Source: Calcarisporiella thermophila CBS 279.70
Lineage: Eukaryota > Calcarisporiellomycota
Reading direction: 5' to 3'
DNA length: 64,000 nucleotides
NCBI RefSeq assembly: GCF_041956535.1
Contig: NW_027192191.1
Span: 721,328 to 785,327 of the forward strand
Both the position numbers and the translations under genes were made by a program. Below the pieces are notes generated by a model, which saw only the letters and a program-made list of their open reading frames with translations, had not been told where the DNA came from and did not search any database. Position 1 is the stretch's first letter. Each line of letters opens with the position of its first letter. This document shows positions 24,301 through 37,031 of the stretch, piece after piece.

Positions 24301-27300
24301 GCTCATACCTCTGGCCCGAATGGCTCGGCTCGTAACAAGTCGCGTCCTCCCTCGCGTGTCCCTGGTATATCGAAACCATCGCGGCCCGAGTACTTCCTCA
24401 AGAAGCTTGTGCAGAATAAACTTGCCCTTCAAGCAAAAACTGAAATGAACCGAGATGGAGAAGCGGTCCAGGAGCTCTCACCTGATCCTAGGGGACTATC
24501 AATGAAGACTCCACTTGCATCCTCAGCGTCCACTAGAAGCCCTGCCTCGACATCGACAAAATTACGTCCCACTAATAGATTTGCAAGGGCAGGAAGTATA
24601 TCTGCTGCCAATCCGAAATCATTCTCTAGATTGAATTTTAACGACTGGGTCCACAACGCCGACATTGCCACCGATGCTCTGATCGATGCACTGGAAGCCA
24701 ATTGCATCACCTCTCCGCCCCTTTTCGCAAACTCGTCAGCCGAAGAGAAATATGTGCAGTACCAAGTCGCCTTAAGGCAGGCATTGAACAAAGCGTACGA
24801 AAATGGGATTCTTGTCCCTAGCACAGAGGTGGTGATACCGCCTCTTTCGCAAGAGGAAATCATTCTCATCTATACTGCCTCCGGCCAGGACAAGGCACAC
24901 GTACAAGGCATTCCAAAAAGGCAGAACGCAAGGATATTTCTTCGGCTTGTTAGTTTCGACCGGAATGTCGAGCATGAAGGGCAATTCGACTCTTTGTTAC
25001 AGACAGACATTACTCAAATCCCAGTGCGAGAGTTGATGCTCCGGTCCTCACTGTGTCGTTCTATCATGGATATCGGGCAAAAGAACATCAATTTCGGTGT
25101 GCTCGACAAGGGCGAGAAACGTACCAAAACCATTGTTATTCAGAATCGTAGTGAGGTGCCACTTCTCTACGCTATTCGTAAATCAGGTTCAATTGCATCG
25201 GGCGGTATATCCATTGGGTCGGGTGCATATGGTGTAGTACGAGGGTACGGTAAGAAGGAGGTCGAGTTCTCCTTCAGGCCAAGTCTTGCCGGTCCTGTGC
25301 ACGAGCGTCTTGTTATTGAGAATATTTACGATCGGGAGACTAGCCAGATAGTTTCGGTCAAATCCCAGGTCCGAAAACAATGCCACTTTTTCATCAAGTC
25401 ACTTGAGCTCGATTTTGGTCCGTGTGCCGTTGAACAACCGTCCCGCCGCAATCAGCAACTTGTCATCACCAACACGGACCGCCAGGCACGGACTATTGTG
25501 GTGCGTGTTGATCCGGAGGAGTTGAAGTTTGAACGGTGCTTCGGAGAATTGGATTTCACCTTAATGGAGTCACAAGAGTCGCATATAGAGCTAAGCAAAG
25601 AGGCAGAAGAGGAGATAGAGAGCATCGAGCAGAAACTGAAAATTGCTAAGCGCAAAGGCCGCGAGGACAAAGTGAAGAAGCTGCTGAAAAAACTAGAGAA
25701 ACTAAAGCGAGGTGTATCCGCAGAAGAAGAGGCCGAAGATCCAAATGCCCCAATCGCTAGCGAGTCCTCGAATGACACCCATGCAATGACGGGGAATACT
25801 GTGGGGTCCACCTCTGCTGAGACAAGAAAGGGCCAGTCTCCTGAGCTTCCTCCTGAGTCACCGGCTCACCCAGATCCATCGATGACGCCCGCGCAGCCCC
25901 CCGCATCCGCCGCAGCATCTTACAAAATCAGAAAGACGCCCAACGAGCTCACATTTGTCTTAGAGCCACGCGCCACTCGCACCGTTACAATCTGTTTCCG
26001 CTCTCGGCTTCGCCTTGATAATATCAATGACAACTCCCCCACTTTGCGTGAGATAATCAAGGGCCGGATTTTTGTTCATGAGCATAAGAATACGGATGCA
26101 ATTAAGAAGGTGGTTTTCCAGGCGATCGTTTGCTATGACCATGAGACCTATAAAAAGGCCCTTGTTGAGGCCATGGGCCCAGCAGGCTATGACTCCTTAC
26201 CCCAATTGGATGTCGCAACCGATTCATCAAAGCTCCGCCCTGATTCATCAATGAACAAAGTAGAGGAATCACAAGAGCAAATCAGGACCGAGACTGTTGC
26301 CGTCTTGCCTCCAGACCTTGATGTTGGAAGGTTGGGAGCCGAACAAAAGGGAAACTATTATCTTCGGCTGTGCAATCAAACAGATGACAAACTCGACTTC
26401 GAGATCATACCCTCTTCATCCGAATTTTTCCTCTTTAGCTCTCTTGTTGGTTCCCTTGCTCCCCGCGAGGTGCGTCGACTCGATTTCAGCGTTTTATGCT
26501 CCGAAATTGGGCGACACACGCAGCACCTGCTCATACGGGATCTAACCCATGGCACTTCTAATGCGACCTTCCGTTTTCACTGCTTGATCCATCGCGTGCA
26601 ATATTTGAACTTCCCTTCGCTCAATACAAATGGAGAGCTGGACCTTGGCCTTTGTTATGTAGATCCCGGGCGCAAATACTCTCAGGTAACCCCGTTACTT
26701 GTGGAAAATGTATCAGACGAGGATATCTATATCACCTGTCAGAGCAATCTGTCGCAGCAGGTGTGTATCTTTCTGGATGAAACTGGTAAACGGGGGCAAG
26801 TGGTGGATACTTTGCTCAAACGTAAAAGTGTAATGACTGTGTGGGTTGCATTACGTCCGAATTTGCTGGGAGCATATCTCACAGGAACGTCCACAAGCTC
26901 CTCCAATTCGACCTCTACTTCTTCAGGGCTGGCTGCATCCACTCCAACCTTTAACGACAAAGGTGCATCATCGAGCAGCGAGTGTCGCAAACTGGTCGGC
27001 GGAATCAAGTTCTCGGTGTCCGTGGCAGAATCCAGTCTGAAAGCAGCCGATCAACTCCCCTCCTCTTCTATTGGCGAGGAAGAGCACGTCCTCATGACCA
27101 CACATACAGTTAAATTTACCTCACTAATAGGTCAATCTGTCATGTCCGTTTCGACGACAATGATTGATTTGGGAGTGGTATCACGGCTCGGACAAACAGT
27201 ATACAACGTGTTCACAGTATATAACATGTCTTCGCGATTACCCCTTGAGTATGATGTGGAATGCCCAAGTGGAGCCATCTTAGTGGATCGAAAGGATGGA

Positions 27301-30300
27301 GTCTTGCGTGGACGAGATGTTGGGAAGGTGAGAGAGGATGGTAGCCGTCACTCTCCTCTATTCTCGCCACCCTCCGAAAGTGGTCCTGAAGGAGGTGGAG
27401 AGCTCGAAGATTTTGCGGAGGATGTCACCCAAAGCTCCGCATTAGTGAGCTTTCGCTTCAACTGCACACGCTGGGGCCTCTTCCAGGACAAAATTGTGGT
27501 TTCTAACCGCAACAACCGTGACCAGGAGTTTGAGATTGTGGTGATGTTAATGGCTGATCCGGGCATTTTAAATCACATACCCGATTCGATGCGATGGGAT
27601 ATCAGTGATCTTACCCTAACCAAACCCACCAGCGGAGGTACCCCACTGCACGAGATTTGCACAACAAGGGACGAAGGACTGTGTCATTCTGGACGACGAA
27701 ATCTTCCTGAATTGTGCTGGGATAATATACCTCTTCACTTGGAAAAAGCTTCGGTATCCCCTCCCCAGTCAGGGCTGCGGGTGATTTTGGATGAAGCCGA
27801 AATCCCCTCTAATGGTACTCAGGTGGTGCTTGCTGGGTTTGGTGGGGAAATATCAACCATACCTGAGCAATGTATTGAACTCACCAATCTTAGCAAAGAA
27901 TTGGCTCAGATCGTTCCCTATTGCAACGTGGACGTCGGTGTCTCTTGGGAAGAGGGGGCTCCAGTGGAAAATAATGTGATTGGTGACGATGAGAATCCCC
28001 TGACGTCCTTCGGATTCCGTCGGCTGGGTTCATCAATGGACCTGCTACCCAACCAAAAAGTTCATCTCCAAATTGGCTGTCCACTGCCACCCAACCTTAC
28101 TAGTGCCAATATTGAGCAACTACAGAAAGGCGACAAAATATACTGGACTGGAATTCTCGCCCTCTATGACACCATTTCGCGAACGGCTATAAAAGTGTTT
28201 CGGCTCTCAGCCCTACTTGGACAACCGCGAGCCGAACTTGTTAGCAAGAAAATCGAACTTGGCAAGGTTGGGCATTTCAATGGCTGGAGAAACGTAGACT
28301 TTTCATTCAATGTGCGCAATTTGTCTGCGCTGCCGTTCATTTATAACTTGAGGCTGCCGAGCGAAGTGATGGTTCGGAACTCGATTTTGGAGAGTTGGCA
28401 CTCCGTTGCAAATCAGTGGATTATTCCGCCATGGGAAGAACAGACAGTGTACGCTACCTTGCAGCCGCGCAAACTTTCTGATCCCACTCAGCCTGGAGAA
28501 CGAACGCAAATACTGAGTGTGGTTAACGCCCGCGACCCATCTCAAGTGATGGACTTGAAAATTAGACTTCGGCTAACAGTGTTCGAACTAAGTTTCGCCA
28601 ATCTTGAAGAGAATGGTGAGCTGCACCTTCCCCCGCTACAACACCCGCTCCTAGCATCAGCCGTGCCTTGTGACGCCTGGTTTACGGTGATGAACACGAC
28701 TGACGATGATGTTAGGTTTGATATAGGGGCAGAGCTCAACCCAGAAGTGTCAGATTATATCAAGATGGAAGTCCTTTCCCGCTTTTCTAATACCCCACTG
28801 AAAGGTGGCGTCTCGCTCAGCCCCCATGGCAAAATCGAGGTGAGGCTTCGCGTCCACCCAAGGGAAGATTCACGCTTGCCGAAGAATGCGTTCCATCTCA
28901 CTAACCCAGCGGGGATTTATTTTGGCAAGCTTCGTGTATCCACGCGACAATCACCCGCAGATAAACCGTTTTCAGAGCTCCCAGGAGATTCGGAGACACG
29001 ACCTAGCGATATTGTTGATATTCCAATACGGGGAGTACTTATCGAAGGCCCTGTGTTTAGTATCTCGCGGGATCATATCGAATTCCGCAGTGCATGGCTT
29101 GGTCTATCTGACAGTGAACAGAGCGAAGGTGAGGACGAGGGAGGGAAGCATCCAACTAAGAGAAGTCCTCTCATGCCCTCGATGTTGGATCACAAGCAAA
29201 TTGAAACGGTTGTCATTACGAACCACAATCCCAAATTACCGCTTGAGTTTTCAGTGAGCCTGAACGGTCCGATGGAGACCCCCCTCGATGAGTTAATCGA
29301 TATCTCTCCCCTCTCGGAGGAAGGTCGTGGTTTCGTGGAGCCGGGTGGAAAGCTAACACTCTCTGTGCAATTTCTCGACCCCCAGATTGTCATTTCAGAC
29401 AGCATTAAAGTGTGCATCCAGGATATCAATTCCCTCTCTGGACTCAAGCAAGTGTTAACTGTCAACGTCAGCGCCCGCAAGACGACTAACAAGCGCATCG
29501 ATTATGGGCTGGATGGAGGAGATGGCACACAATCTGAGCATGCTAGGCGGAGGTTACACCACGAGGGTGTCAGTACCGCCATGTCTCCTCGCGTTGCCTA
29601 CGAGTGTCCATGTATCACGCTACGTGGATGCAAGCGAATATCGGATGGAGGCTTTGGTGGACGATATGAGCTCGATCTTGGCCAGCAGGATTTGGGGGCA
29701 ACTAATATTGTTAAGAAGTTGACGTTGGAAAACACTTCTAATGAACCTATCTCCTACCGCGTTAAGACTGTGAATGATGCGGATCGCTCATGGCTCAGCA
29801 TCAGCCCTGCCGAGGGTACTCTGGATCCTCCGAGTGAAGCCGCAGACTCCGAGAACGAGGTCGCATGCAACGATGGATACTCGTCGACTCAAACGATTAC
29901 CATTAGCTTCTCTGCCGCAACACGAAACATTTACTCCACCTATTTGCTCATCGAGAGTGTGGATAATCCGGCTGACACTAAGACGGTGCGAGTGACCATG
30001 GAGGTGGTCGCGAGGCAAAATATTCGCCGAGGGATTGCATCGGGCGGATCGGCGGAGAGTAATAGAGTTTTCGATGTGTACGTGAATGGGGTTGACTCGG
30101 AGAAGACGTGCATCGAGATGCTGAGTCTATACTATGGTCACGAATATACCACTCGCAGCATGGTTATCCATAATTATGAACCCATGCCGATGGAGTTTGC
30201 CCTCAAGACGAACTTGTCTCATGACGACCCTACGGAGATCCTGTTTTCCACCTCGCGCACCTCGGCCAAACTATTCAAGACCCTAACAGTCGATGGGTAT

Positions 30301-31666
30301 TCAAGCGCGCGTGTCTACATTCGCTTCAGGCCGTTCCCCTCTGCCGATATTAGGGCAATGCTTGCCAATGGAGAAGCGCGTGATATCGACGCTGTGGAAG
30401 AGAAACGCCTTGAAATATATGTTAATTGTCGGCTCGTAAAGGATTTTCAACAGATTGTATTCCTAAAAGCAGAGTGTCGAATGCCAGCAATGGAAGTGTA
30501 TTGGCTCGAGACGGAGGCCTTTGTTGGTGTGTAATCTTTTTCGGAAGCATTTCTACACCAAACTTCAACCCACTAATATTTACATAACACTTTTCACCTA
30601 GGTACAATTTCAAGATTATTGACTACTGACTCCGAGGAAAGTGACTGGGAGATCCAGTTTTCAGAAAAAGAGCGTCCGCTCATCGTCTGCAATCTCCTGG
30701 ACATACCACTTGAATATGAGATCGTCAATGATACGAGGTATTTCTTAATGGAGCCAACCGATGCCGATAAGACGGTCGAGTCTTTTGGCCGTCGAGAAGT
30801 CAAAGTTTCTCCAAATATAAAAGCTCTATTGAAGAATGCGGATTCTCTATGGAGGGTGAGTTAAACACATGCTTTCATTCATTTAATTTTTATTTTGCTA
30901 ATATAGCTTCGGTCGACTTTTATAATACAGGAAAAATATATCCAAGAAAATGTGACCATCTATAATCGTAAACGACCCCTTGAAAACTATTGGCTACCGC
31001 TTCGTATCAGCTTCGGACAGACTTCCCATTTCCAGATGTCATCCGGCTATAAGAGCTCATACGCATTCAGTATGCTCGAGAATCATGTTGTGTACTTTTT
31101 GGGAGATTTCAACATGAATGCGACCCTATTGCTGACCCAAGAAGACGAGGTACGATAACCCCCTGGACCGAATATATTCAACTATTTCCTGACATAACTA
31201 TCCTTATTTTACGCTGTAGATGACCCAAAAGAAAATTGCTGATTTGGAGTTTCAGTACCATTTCATCGTCGATCAATTGGTCTACTATGGAACCATTAAG
31301 ACTGGCGAGAACTTTATCCAGCTGGCTTGCCTTCTCTTTGGGTATTTATTGCATTAAATCAATTTATATTTAGTCTTGATTCTCAACTGGCTATTTTATT
31401 ATTTAGCTCGGCACTTGGACACGACGTGTTCAAGGAATATGCCCCTTCCTATCTTAAAGCTACCGATACAGACCAGCGTATCTGGCCCCCTGTACTGGCT
31501 AAATGGGTATGTTGAACATTCCGGCACTCCTGCCCCCATGAAAAATACTAACCACAGTTTGGAATTCCTAGGTTTCGCTATTACATTATTTCATTAGCTT
31601 TTTCCCATACGAGAACCCAATTCTTCATACTCTGAAGCGATTGCATGCATCCTTGATTCTGGTTGA
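21385..31666 (+). CDS. giant repeat protein of ASH/MSP-type Ig-like units (HYDIN-like)
   Basis: Exons 21385-30526, 30602-30855, 30931-31149, 31220-31341, 31407-31506, 31598-31666 give about 3,301 residues; the first exon alone holds 3,047 codons. The protein is built from at least a dozen divergent beta-sandwich units, each with a strand like NFGDTDVGT, INFGVLDKGEKR or LDLGQQDLGATN followed by an 'N.S..P...E' strand (IVNRSELTARVEI, IQNRSEVPLLYAI, LENTSNEPISYRV). This is the pattern of ASH/SPD-2/Hydin and major-sperm-protein domains. Ser/Pro-rich disordered linkers lie near residues 250-310, 520-640 and 900-1070, and a charged coiled coil near 1400-1450 (KRKGREDKVKKLLKKLEKLK). ASH proteins serve cilia, centrosomes and membrane contacts; its role here is unknown. 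A second reading of the last exon would end at 31718 but breaks phase. Confidence 0.8.
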
Positions 31667-31718
31667 TGGAGGTTCTGGGAGTGGAGGAAGTTCTCAGCGG
31701 AAGAAGCCTCAAGGGTGA

Positions 31719-32434
31719 AGGGAGTTGTGGAGCAGGACTTTGTGTGAAGAACGGGAAGATGCTTTGAACACGGACTTTTCTTATTTTTATTTGTATTTAT
31801 TTAGTGTTAGCTACTTATTCGGGAGAGTTTTGGCTTTCGCACAGGGACAATGCTTTTGTTATCACTATTTTTCTTTATAGGCAAATTTTTAATTGTGCGA
31901 GTCCATATACTTTTGTTGGTAGATTTTTCTTTTTCTTTCTTTCCACTTAATATCGTTATGGAAATTTATAGTCAATTCCTTTAATTTTTTTTCTTGCAAT
32001 TTTTCATCCCAAGTGTTATTTTAAGGCACCTTGTACTAAATTGCTCTCTTTTCCTCCTCGACTTTTCAATCCGACACTTGTGATTTTTAGGTACTCTTTT
32101 TGTAATTAATTTATTTTTTTTTGACCAAGGTAAACCGGCTTTATAAACGAAACTGGAATTGCCATAGAGGTACACACTTTGCTTAATTGGTTGACTCTAT
32201 GACCAAGATTTGCATTCAATGCCTACCCGGAGATATTGCCGGCGGATAATGATTTTACCTGTGTCACTTTTGGTGAGTAGAAACAAATTCACAGTAAACA
32301 GATCATTGCATGTAACTTAAAGTTTAATAGAGACGTTAACTGCCAAAAAGAGACTGCACGAAGGAGATAGACCCGAGCAACCAGGAAAATAATCAAAAAG
32401 AAACCAAACACAATCGATTATCAATAGTTTTTGA
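31719..32434. other. intergenic between giant gene and MFS gene
   Basis: 3' flank of the giant gene, with long T-rich tracts (31780-31800, 31921-31950, 31981-31995) typical of poly(A) regions here, then the MFS promoter. No gene seen. Confidence 0.55.
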
Positions 32435-32443
32435 ATATATATA
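32435..32443 (+). promoter_or_regulatory. TATA box of the MFS gene
   Basis: TATATATAA lies about 62 bases before the ATG at 32505. Confidence 0.4.
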
Positions 32444-32504
32444 ATGACTAGCGCATCCAAACATAAACTTTCAAAATAACACAACCACTACACTTGGTTA
32501 AGAT

Positions 32505-33893
32505 ATGGGTGAAAACACTCTACGTTCTGGATCGGGTCAATACAATGTCACGATAGGGGTTCAGCAAGAGGCTCCTGCAAATTCAGAGGATATAACTCAT
32601 ATTGGATATCCACCGCCTCACAAATCTATGAGACTTAACAGATGCCACGCCATTCCGCTAATTTCTATAGCTATATCCTACATTTCTTTTATCCTTATTG
32701 GAATTAATGATGCCGGGTTAGGAGTGCTGCTCAAGAATATGAAGCAGCACTATCTGGTCGACGATGCACACATCGCGCTTATTTTTGTATTCAACCTCAT
32801 TGGCTTTCTGATTTCTTCTTTAAGTGCGGGATTTTGTATTCAAAAACTTGGGATTCGGTGGTATCTTGTTGCGGGGCATAGCTTGTTTTTAATTGCCACG
32901 CTGGCAAATGGCTTTGCACCTCCACTTGTCTTGCTTTTATTTATCATGCTAGTTTTGGGTGGATCGATCGCCAGCATCGATGCCGGATTCAACGCGTATA
33001 TTATAGGCTTTAAGAATAGCACGACATTACTTGGATACTTGCACGCATTCTATGGGATAGGTGGGTGGGTGGGACCTGTGGTAACATCTAGTTTGATCGC
33101 ACAGAGACATCTCTTATGGAATCATGTATATTTTCTATGGACAGCGATGTGTGGTGTATCACTGATCCTAATTCTGACACTGTTTCGCGAGCATTCCGAT
33201 TTACAAAATGTCAAAATTAAAGAAACAATTGGGCATCCTCCTTCAGGTGAAATGAGTGTTGGGACTCAAGCTAAACGGAAAATTACTCTCACTATATTTC
33301 GCAACAAATTCGTCTGGTGGAGCTGTATCACTTTTCTTGTTTATATGGGAATCGGCGCAACGATAAGTAATTGGATGTTTTCTTTTTTCGTTGAATCTCG
33401 TTCTTTCACCGAGCTGGTGGCCGGCTGGATGATAAGTATATATTGGATTGGAATGACAGCGGGGCGCATCATAACGGGTCACCTCGCGAACAGATTGGGT
33501 AGAATGCGAAGCATTTTTATCGGATATGCTCTCTGTTACGCCGGCCTTGCAATCGCTTGGGCTATACGGTACGAGGTTGGCTCAGGTGTAGGGATGTTTT
33601 TAGTTGGATTCGGACTTGGACCTGCGTATCCAATAGCCATTTCTGTCATAATCTCTATGCTACCTGAATACCTAAGACCGGGTTCAATCGGATTTCTAAC
33701 CAGCGCTGCCTGCGTGGGTAATGGGCTTCTCTCCTGGCTAGCAGGTTATATATATCAAAATACTGGAAGAGAGTCGTTGATGATATATTTAACCGTTGGA
33801 ACGGGGGTCAGTTTGATGGGATTTATTGGATTGCACCTCTATAAGGTTAGAAGTAAAAGCGCAGAACATATTGAACAGAACTCTACGTCCTAG
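32505..33893 (+). CDS. major facilitator superfamily transporter
   Basis: Intronless, 462 residues, with a hydrophilic N-terminus and about 12 hydrophobic segments starting near residue 47 (HAIPLISIAISYISFILIGI). The opening helix carries GINDAGLGVLL, the second holds SLSAGFCIQKLGIRWYLVAG (the loop 2-3 region), and GSIASIDAGFNAYIIG and HAFYGIGGWVGP resemble fungal Bsc6-like and FucP-like MFS sugar-type permeases. A second-half copy of the loop motif, GRIITGHLANRLGRMRS, is clear. Family level is firm, substrate unknown. No intron in a gene-dense, intron-rich region is notable but common for transporters. Confidence 0.88.
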   Translation: MGENTLRSGSGQYNVTIGVQQEAPANSEDITHIGYPPPHKSMRLNRCHAIPLISIAISYISFILIGINDAGLGVLLKNMKQHYLVDDAHIALIFVFNLIGFLISSLSAGFCIQKLGIRWYLVAGHSLFLIATLANGFAPPLVLLLFIMLVLGGSIASIDAGFNAYIIGFKNSTTLLGYLHAFYGIGGWVGPVVTSSLIAQRHLLWNHVYFLWTAMCGVSLILILTLFREHSDLQNVKIKETIGHPPSGEMSVGTQAKRKITLTIFRNKFVWWSCITFLVYMGIGATISNWMFSFFVESRSFTELVAGWMISIYWIGMTAGRIITGHLANRLGRMRSIFIGYALCYAGLAIAWAIRYEVGSGVGMFLVGFGLGPAYPIAISVIISMLPEYLRPGSIGFLTSAACVGNGLLSWLAGYIYQNTGRESLMIYLTVGTGVSLMGFIGLHLYKVRSKSAEHIEQNSTS

Positions 33894-34917
33894 ATTCATT
33901 TAGCCACTGCGTTAATTGTAGAATATATATTTTTAAACTTGATTTTACTCAATAAAGGAGAGGGAACTAATGTACATACAAAGCAATAAAAAATCCTAGT
34001 TCCAGATTACCACATTATTCAAGAATACAGGTATATATTTTATAAGCTTTATCTAAACTATATCAACTAAACGATATTTGCATTAGTCAAACTCTCTCTT
34101 TGAATTCATCCAGCTAGAGGCAATGGTATTTTTCGCAAGCTCCACCAAATAATGGGATACCCAATGTTTAAGAAGAACTCTATTGATTATTTTTAAAGCA
34201 TCTTGGCCTTCTTTTGAGTCAACTTTTCTCTAACTTCCCCCAGAAATTTGAAAACACAAAACCATAAACACTAGATACGAACATAAATTTCAATTTAAAC
34301 TTGCCTCAAATCCAGCGCCTCATTCCCAAGAATAGCTGATTCACCTACGAGATATTCCGTTGATAGAAATTTAGACTAACCTTTGGTGTGCATACATTAC
34401 CCCATATCTCACCTACAGTATCATGTTGATGTATAAATTTTGTTCTTTTGAAGAACCCTCCAGTTTTCCATTTTATTTGCAAATATTTGCCCTAAATACA
34501 ATATATTGCCCCGCACTTGTGGTTTTGCAATCTAAAACAAGTAATACGAAATTAAAATAGCTATTCATTGGAATTCGAGGGATACAGCAGAAATTGCTGC
34601 AAGGCCTCGTGAAAAATGCTTTTGTCCATGCGGGGTGATATCCTTCTTTAGGGAATGCAGTAAGCTGTTGGAATTATCCCTATTAAAATAATCGGGGTTC
34701 TAGTAACGGAAGAAAAAAATGACAAAAAAAAATAATCAAAGAGCAAACGCAATAAATGATATTTCAAAATAAAGAAAGAAAAATCTATAAAATATTTCAC
34801 AATAAATATATAAAAAGCTCCACTAAATGGAAGCCGCGCACCCATAATCAAAACGAAGGCGGTGGAAATGCAACGTAGCCAAATAGTGATACTAAAGAAG
34901 AAAATCAATAGAGGAAA
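33894..34917. other. AT-rich intergenic
   Basis: 3' flank of the MFS gene and of the convergent PAQR gene. AT-rich with A runs; no coding exon or RNA gene seen. Confidence 0.55.
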
Positions 34918-35971
34918 TTAGCGCGGAACTGAAGAGCGGTCGCCAGGCATACTCACGAAGATTCCCAACATGACAAACACATGCCATATTGCGTGACTTG
35001 TCAACCCTGGGTAATCAAATAGACCAGGCCAGAACTTCTCAGGGAATCGATGTCCGTAAAAGATCACACCAACAATATATGCAATGACACTCCAAAGGAG
35101 CGGTGCGAGGAATTGGAAAGTGGGAGCCCATCCACGAATTGAGGCCATATGGGCGAGCGGTACCAACCCTCCCAAGCCTGCCAAAGAGATGAAAAGAAAA
35201 ATCCGGAAGGGGCGGTATTTGTGTGTATCGAAAAATTTGAAAAACTGGGGGGGGGGAAACATCAAAAGTTAAGATGATCATAAGCAAGCGAGGACTGTAG
35301 ATAAATATGGGCAATAGACTTACCGGAAATACTAAAGTGCTCATCCCAAGAATGGCAGTGAGTCCCATGTAGAAATTGCGAGTTGAGTCCTCGCAATAAA
35401 ACCCATAATAAATTTTGGTCAGAAGACTCGCCGTGATAAGCAATCCTATTCCAACATAATCAAATGTCGCAGCACATTTGGCTACTGCCGGCTTGGAGTG
35501 GCACATCAGAGTATGGTAGAGGGTCGAACATAACAGGCACTTCAATGCAGCAACAAAGAAGAAGGATACCACCAATCTATCCGCAAGCAGAGATCCAGTC
35601 AAATGATGAGGGATTGCATAGATGGCAAGGCCGAGAAAGAAAAAGAATCCTAAGAGATGGGTCCATATATTGCATGTTTCGTTGTGGACCATGAAAATGC
35701 TCTGAAAGCATTCTCGCATTGTCGAAAAATGCCGATAGCCGCGACGCACATACTGGTTCTCCTGCCATTCCCGGGGAAGTTCCTCAAACTTGAGCAGTCG
35801 CCTGGCCGCGCGCTTACCTGCGGTAACCGCATCTCCGACGGTCTTATCAATACAATTAACGAGATTGCTTGCGGCCACAGAGGCCGAGGCAGCTGCGTGT
35901 GCAAAATGGGGATCTAATACGGTGGTAGATGCTCTTCGTTGGTGCAGAGTAGCTGCGGAATTGAACACCAT
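34918..35971 (-). CDS. PAQR / adiponectin-receptor-like membrane protein (Izh family)
   Basis: Exons 35971-35324 and 35244-34918 give 324 residues. The start MVFNSAATLHQ was preferred over an in-frame ATG 47 codons upstream that adds an atypical hydrophobic stretch. Seven membrane helices follow an N-terminal amphipathic part containing EELPREWQENQYVRRGYR. The family's metal site is complete: MVHNETCNIWTHLLG, then STLYHTLMCHS, and HAIWHVFVMLG near the end. Yeast Izh proteins influence zinc and sterol/lipid homeostasis, and some PAQR members have ceramidase activity. The intron acceptor is preceded by a run of ten C. Confidence 0.92.
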
Positions 35972-36573
35972 TCTCGACAGAGTAGGGAAATCAGCAATTA
36001 ATTGAGCGGAACTAACAAAACTGGAGCCTGGGGAATTAAAGAGATATCGGAGGAAAATAGGATATCTGAGGAATAATATCAAAAAGGGAGGGGGGTAAGC
36101 AAGCCAAAGCAATGATTGTAAAAAAGGATGGGGGAAGTCTTAACTAAAATTTGAAAGATATGAGAAAAATATTGATCTATTCGATAGAGAAAAAGTGGTA
36201 CCGTCGTACGAAATCTCATAGCCCACTGATATGCTCCTTTGGCTACACACTACAAATTTAGTGGAGTTCCGAATAGACCCCTCCCTTCGGCATGAAAACA
36301 GCCGCAGCCATTTCTCTATGCATATTCTCCTGGTGCACTAGGATTTATCCCCTGCCATATGCGACTGGAAGACTCCGGATGCTGAGAGAAGCTACCATTT
36401 AAGGCTAACGAATAGGATACCCGTCTGTTTCCACAAAACTTTTCCAAAAGTGAAGTGTGCTATTCCTAAGTAGGTGGTGGAGTGCTTGGTTGGGGCACGT
36501 GAGACAAGCCACGGAAGTCACAGCTAGGACGCCCTTCCATTGTGGCGTCTAGTTTACATCTTGTTTAGTGTAA
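35972..36573. other. divergent promoter region
   Basis: Upstream of both the PAQR gene (minus) and the small protein gene (plus). No further gene seen. Confidence 0.5.
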
Positions 36574-36581
36574 TATAAAAA
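36574..36581 (+). promoter_or_regulatory. TATA box of the small 83-aa protein gene
   Basis: TATAAAAA sits 55 bases upstream of the ATG at 36636, an ideal spacing for a strong inducible promoter with a short leader. Confidence 0.5.
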
Positions 36582-36635
36582 GCCTTTGACAGCTCAGTGG
36601 CATTTTCTTCATACTAGTTTTCGTTTTCTACAAAG

Positions 36636-36951
36636 ATGTCTTCTAAATATAATCTAAAGCACCAAGAAAAAGTCCAGCCCATAGGTAATTTCTGCATCAT
36701 TATCCACCTTTCGCGTCAATTGTTTTAACCTGCTATTCATCTTGAAAGGCCGTGAACCCAATAGTGCCGCCGTCTTTCACGCGGGACCTCGTCATGACGA
36801 GGAAAACACTATGCTAGATCCTTCGCTCAGCCAATTGAACCAGAAGGGCGAAACTTGGCAGGACAGCGGGGTGACCAACCCCCCTGGCGATAATCGTGGA
36901 GTTGTAGGAAAACCGCAGAAAGATTTTGAACAGTCAAAGCAACAGAAATAG
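36636..36951 (+). CDS. small disordered hydrophilic protein
   Basis: Exons 36636-36684 and 36749-36951 give 83 residues starting MSSKYNLKHQEKVQPIGREP. It has no signal peptide or membrane helix and is rich in Gln, Asn, Pro, Asp and Lys, as in FHAGPRHDEENTMLDPSLSQ and NPPGDNRGVVGKPQKDFEQS. Composition resembles small stress- or sporulation-induced hydrophilic proteins of fungi, but no family is recognised. The TATA box close upstream fits a highly regulated gene. Confidence 0.72.
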
Positions 36952-37031
36952 AACCACATGCAGACGTTCAGAGCACCAATATATTAGAAATCGTGTAAAG
37001 TTTAACTTGTACAATAATAAATATCTGTTGT

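Noticed and set aside
21385-31666. Reading the giant protein as proof that the organism has flagella
   Set aside because: ASH-type units also occur in non-ciliary proteins and no other flagellar gene is in the window.
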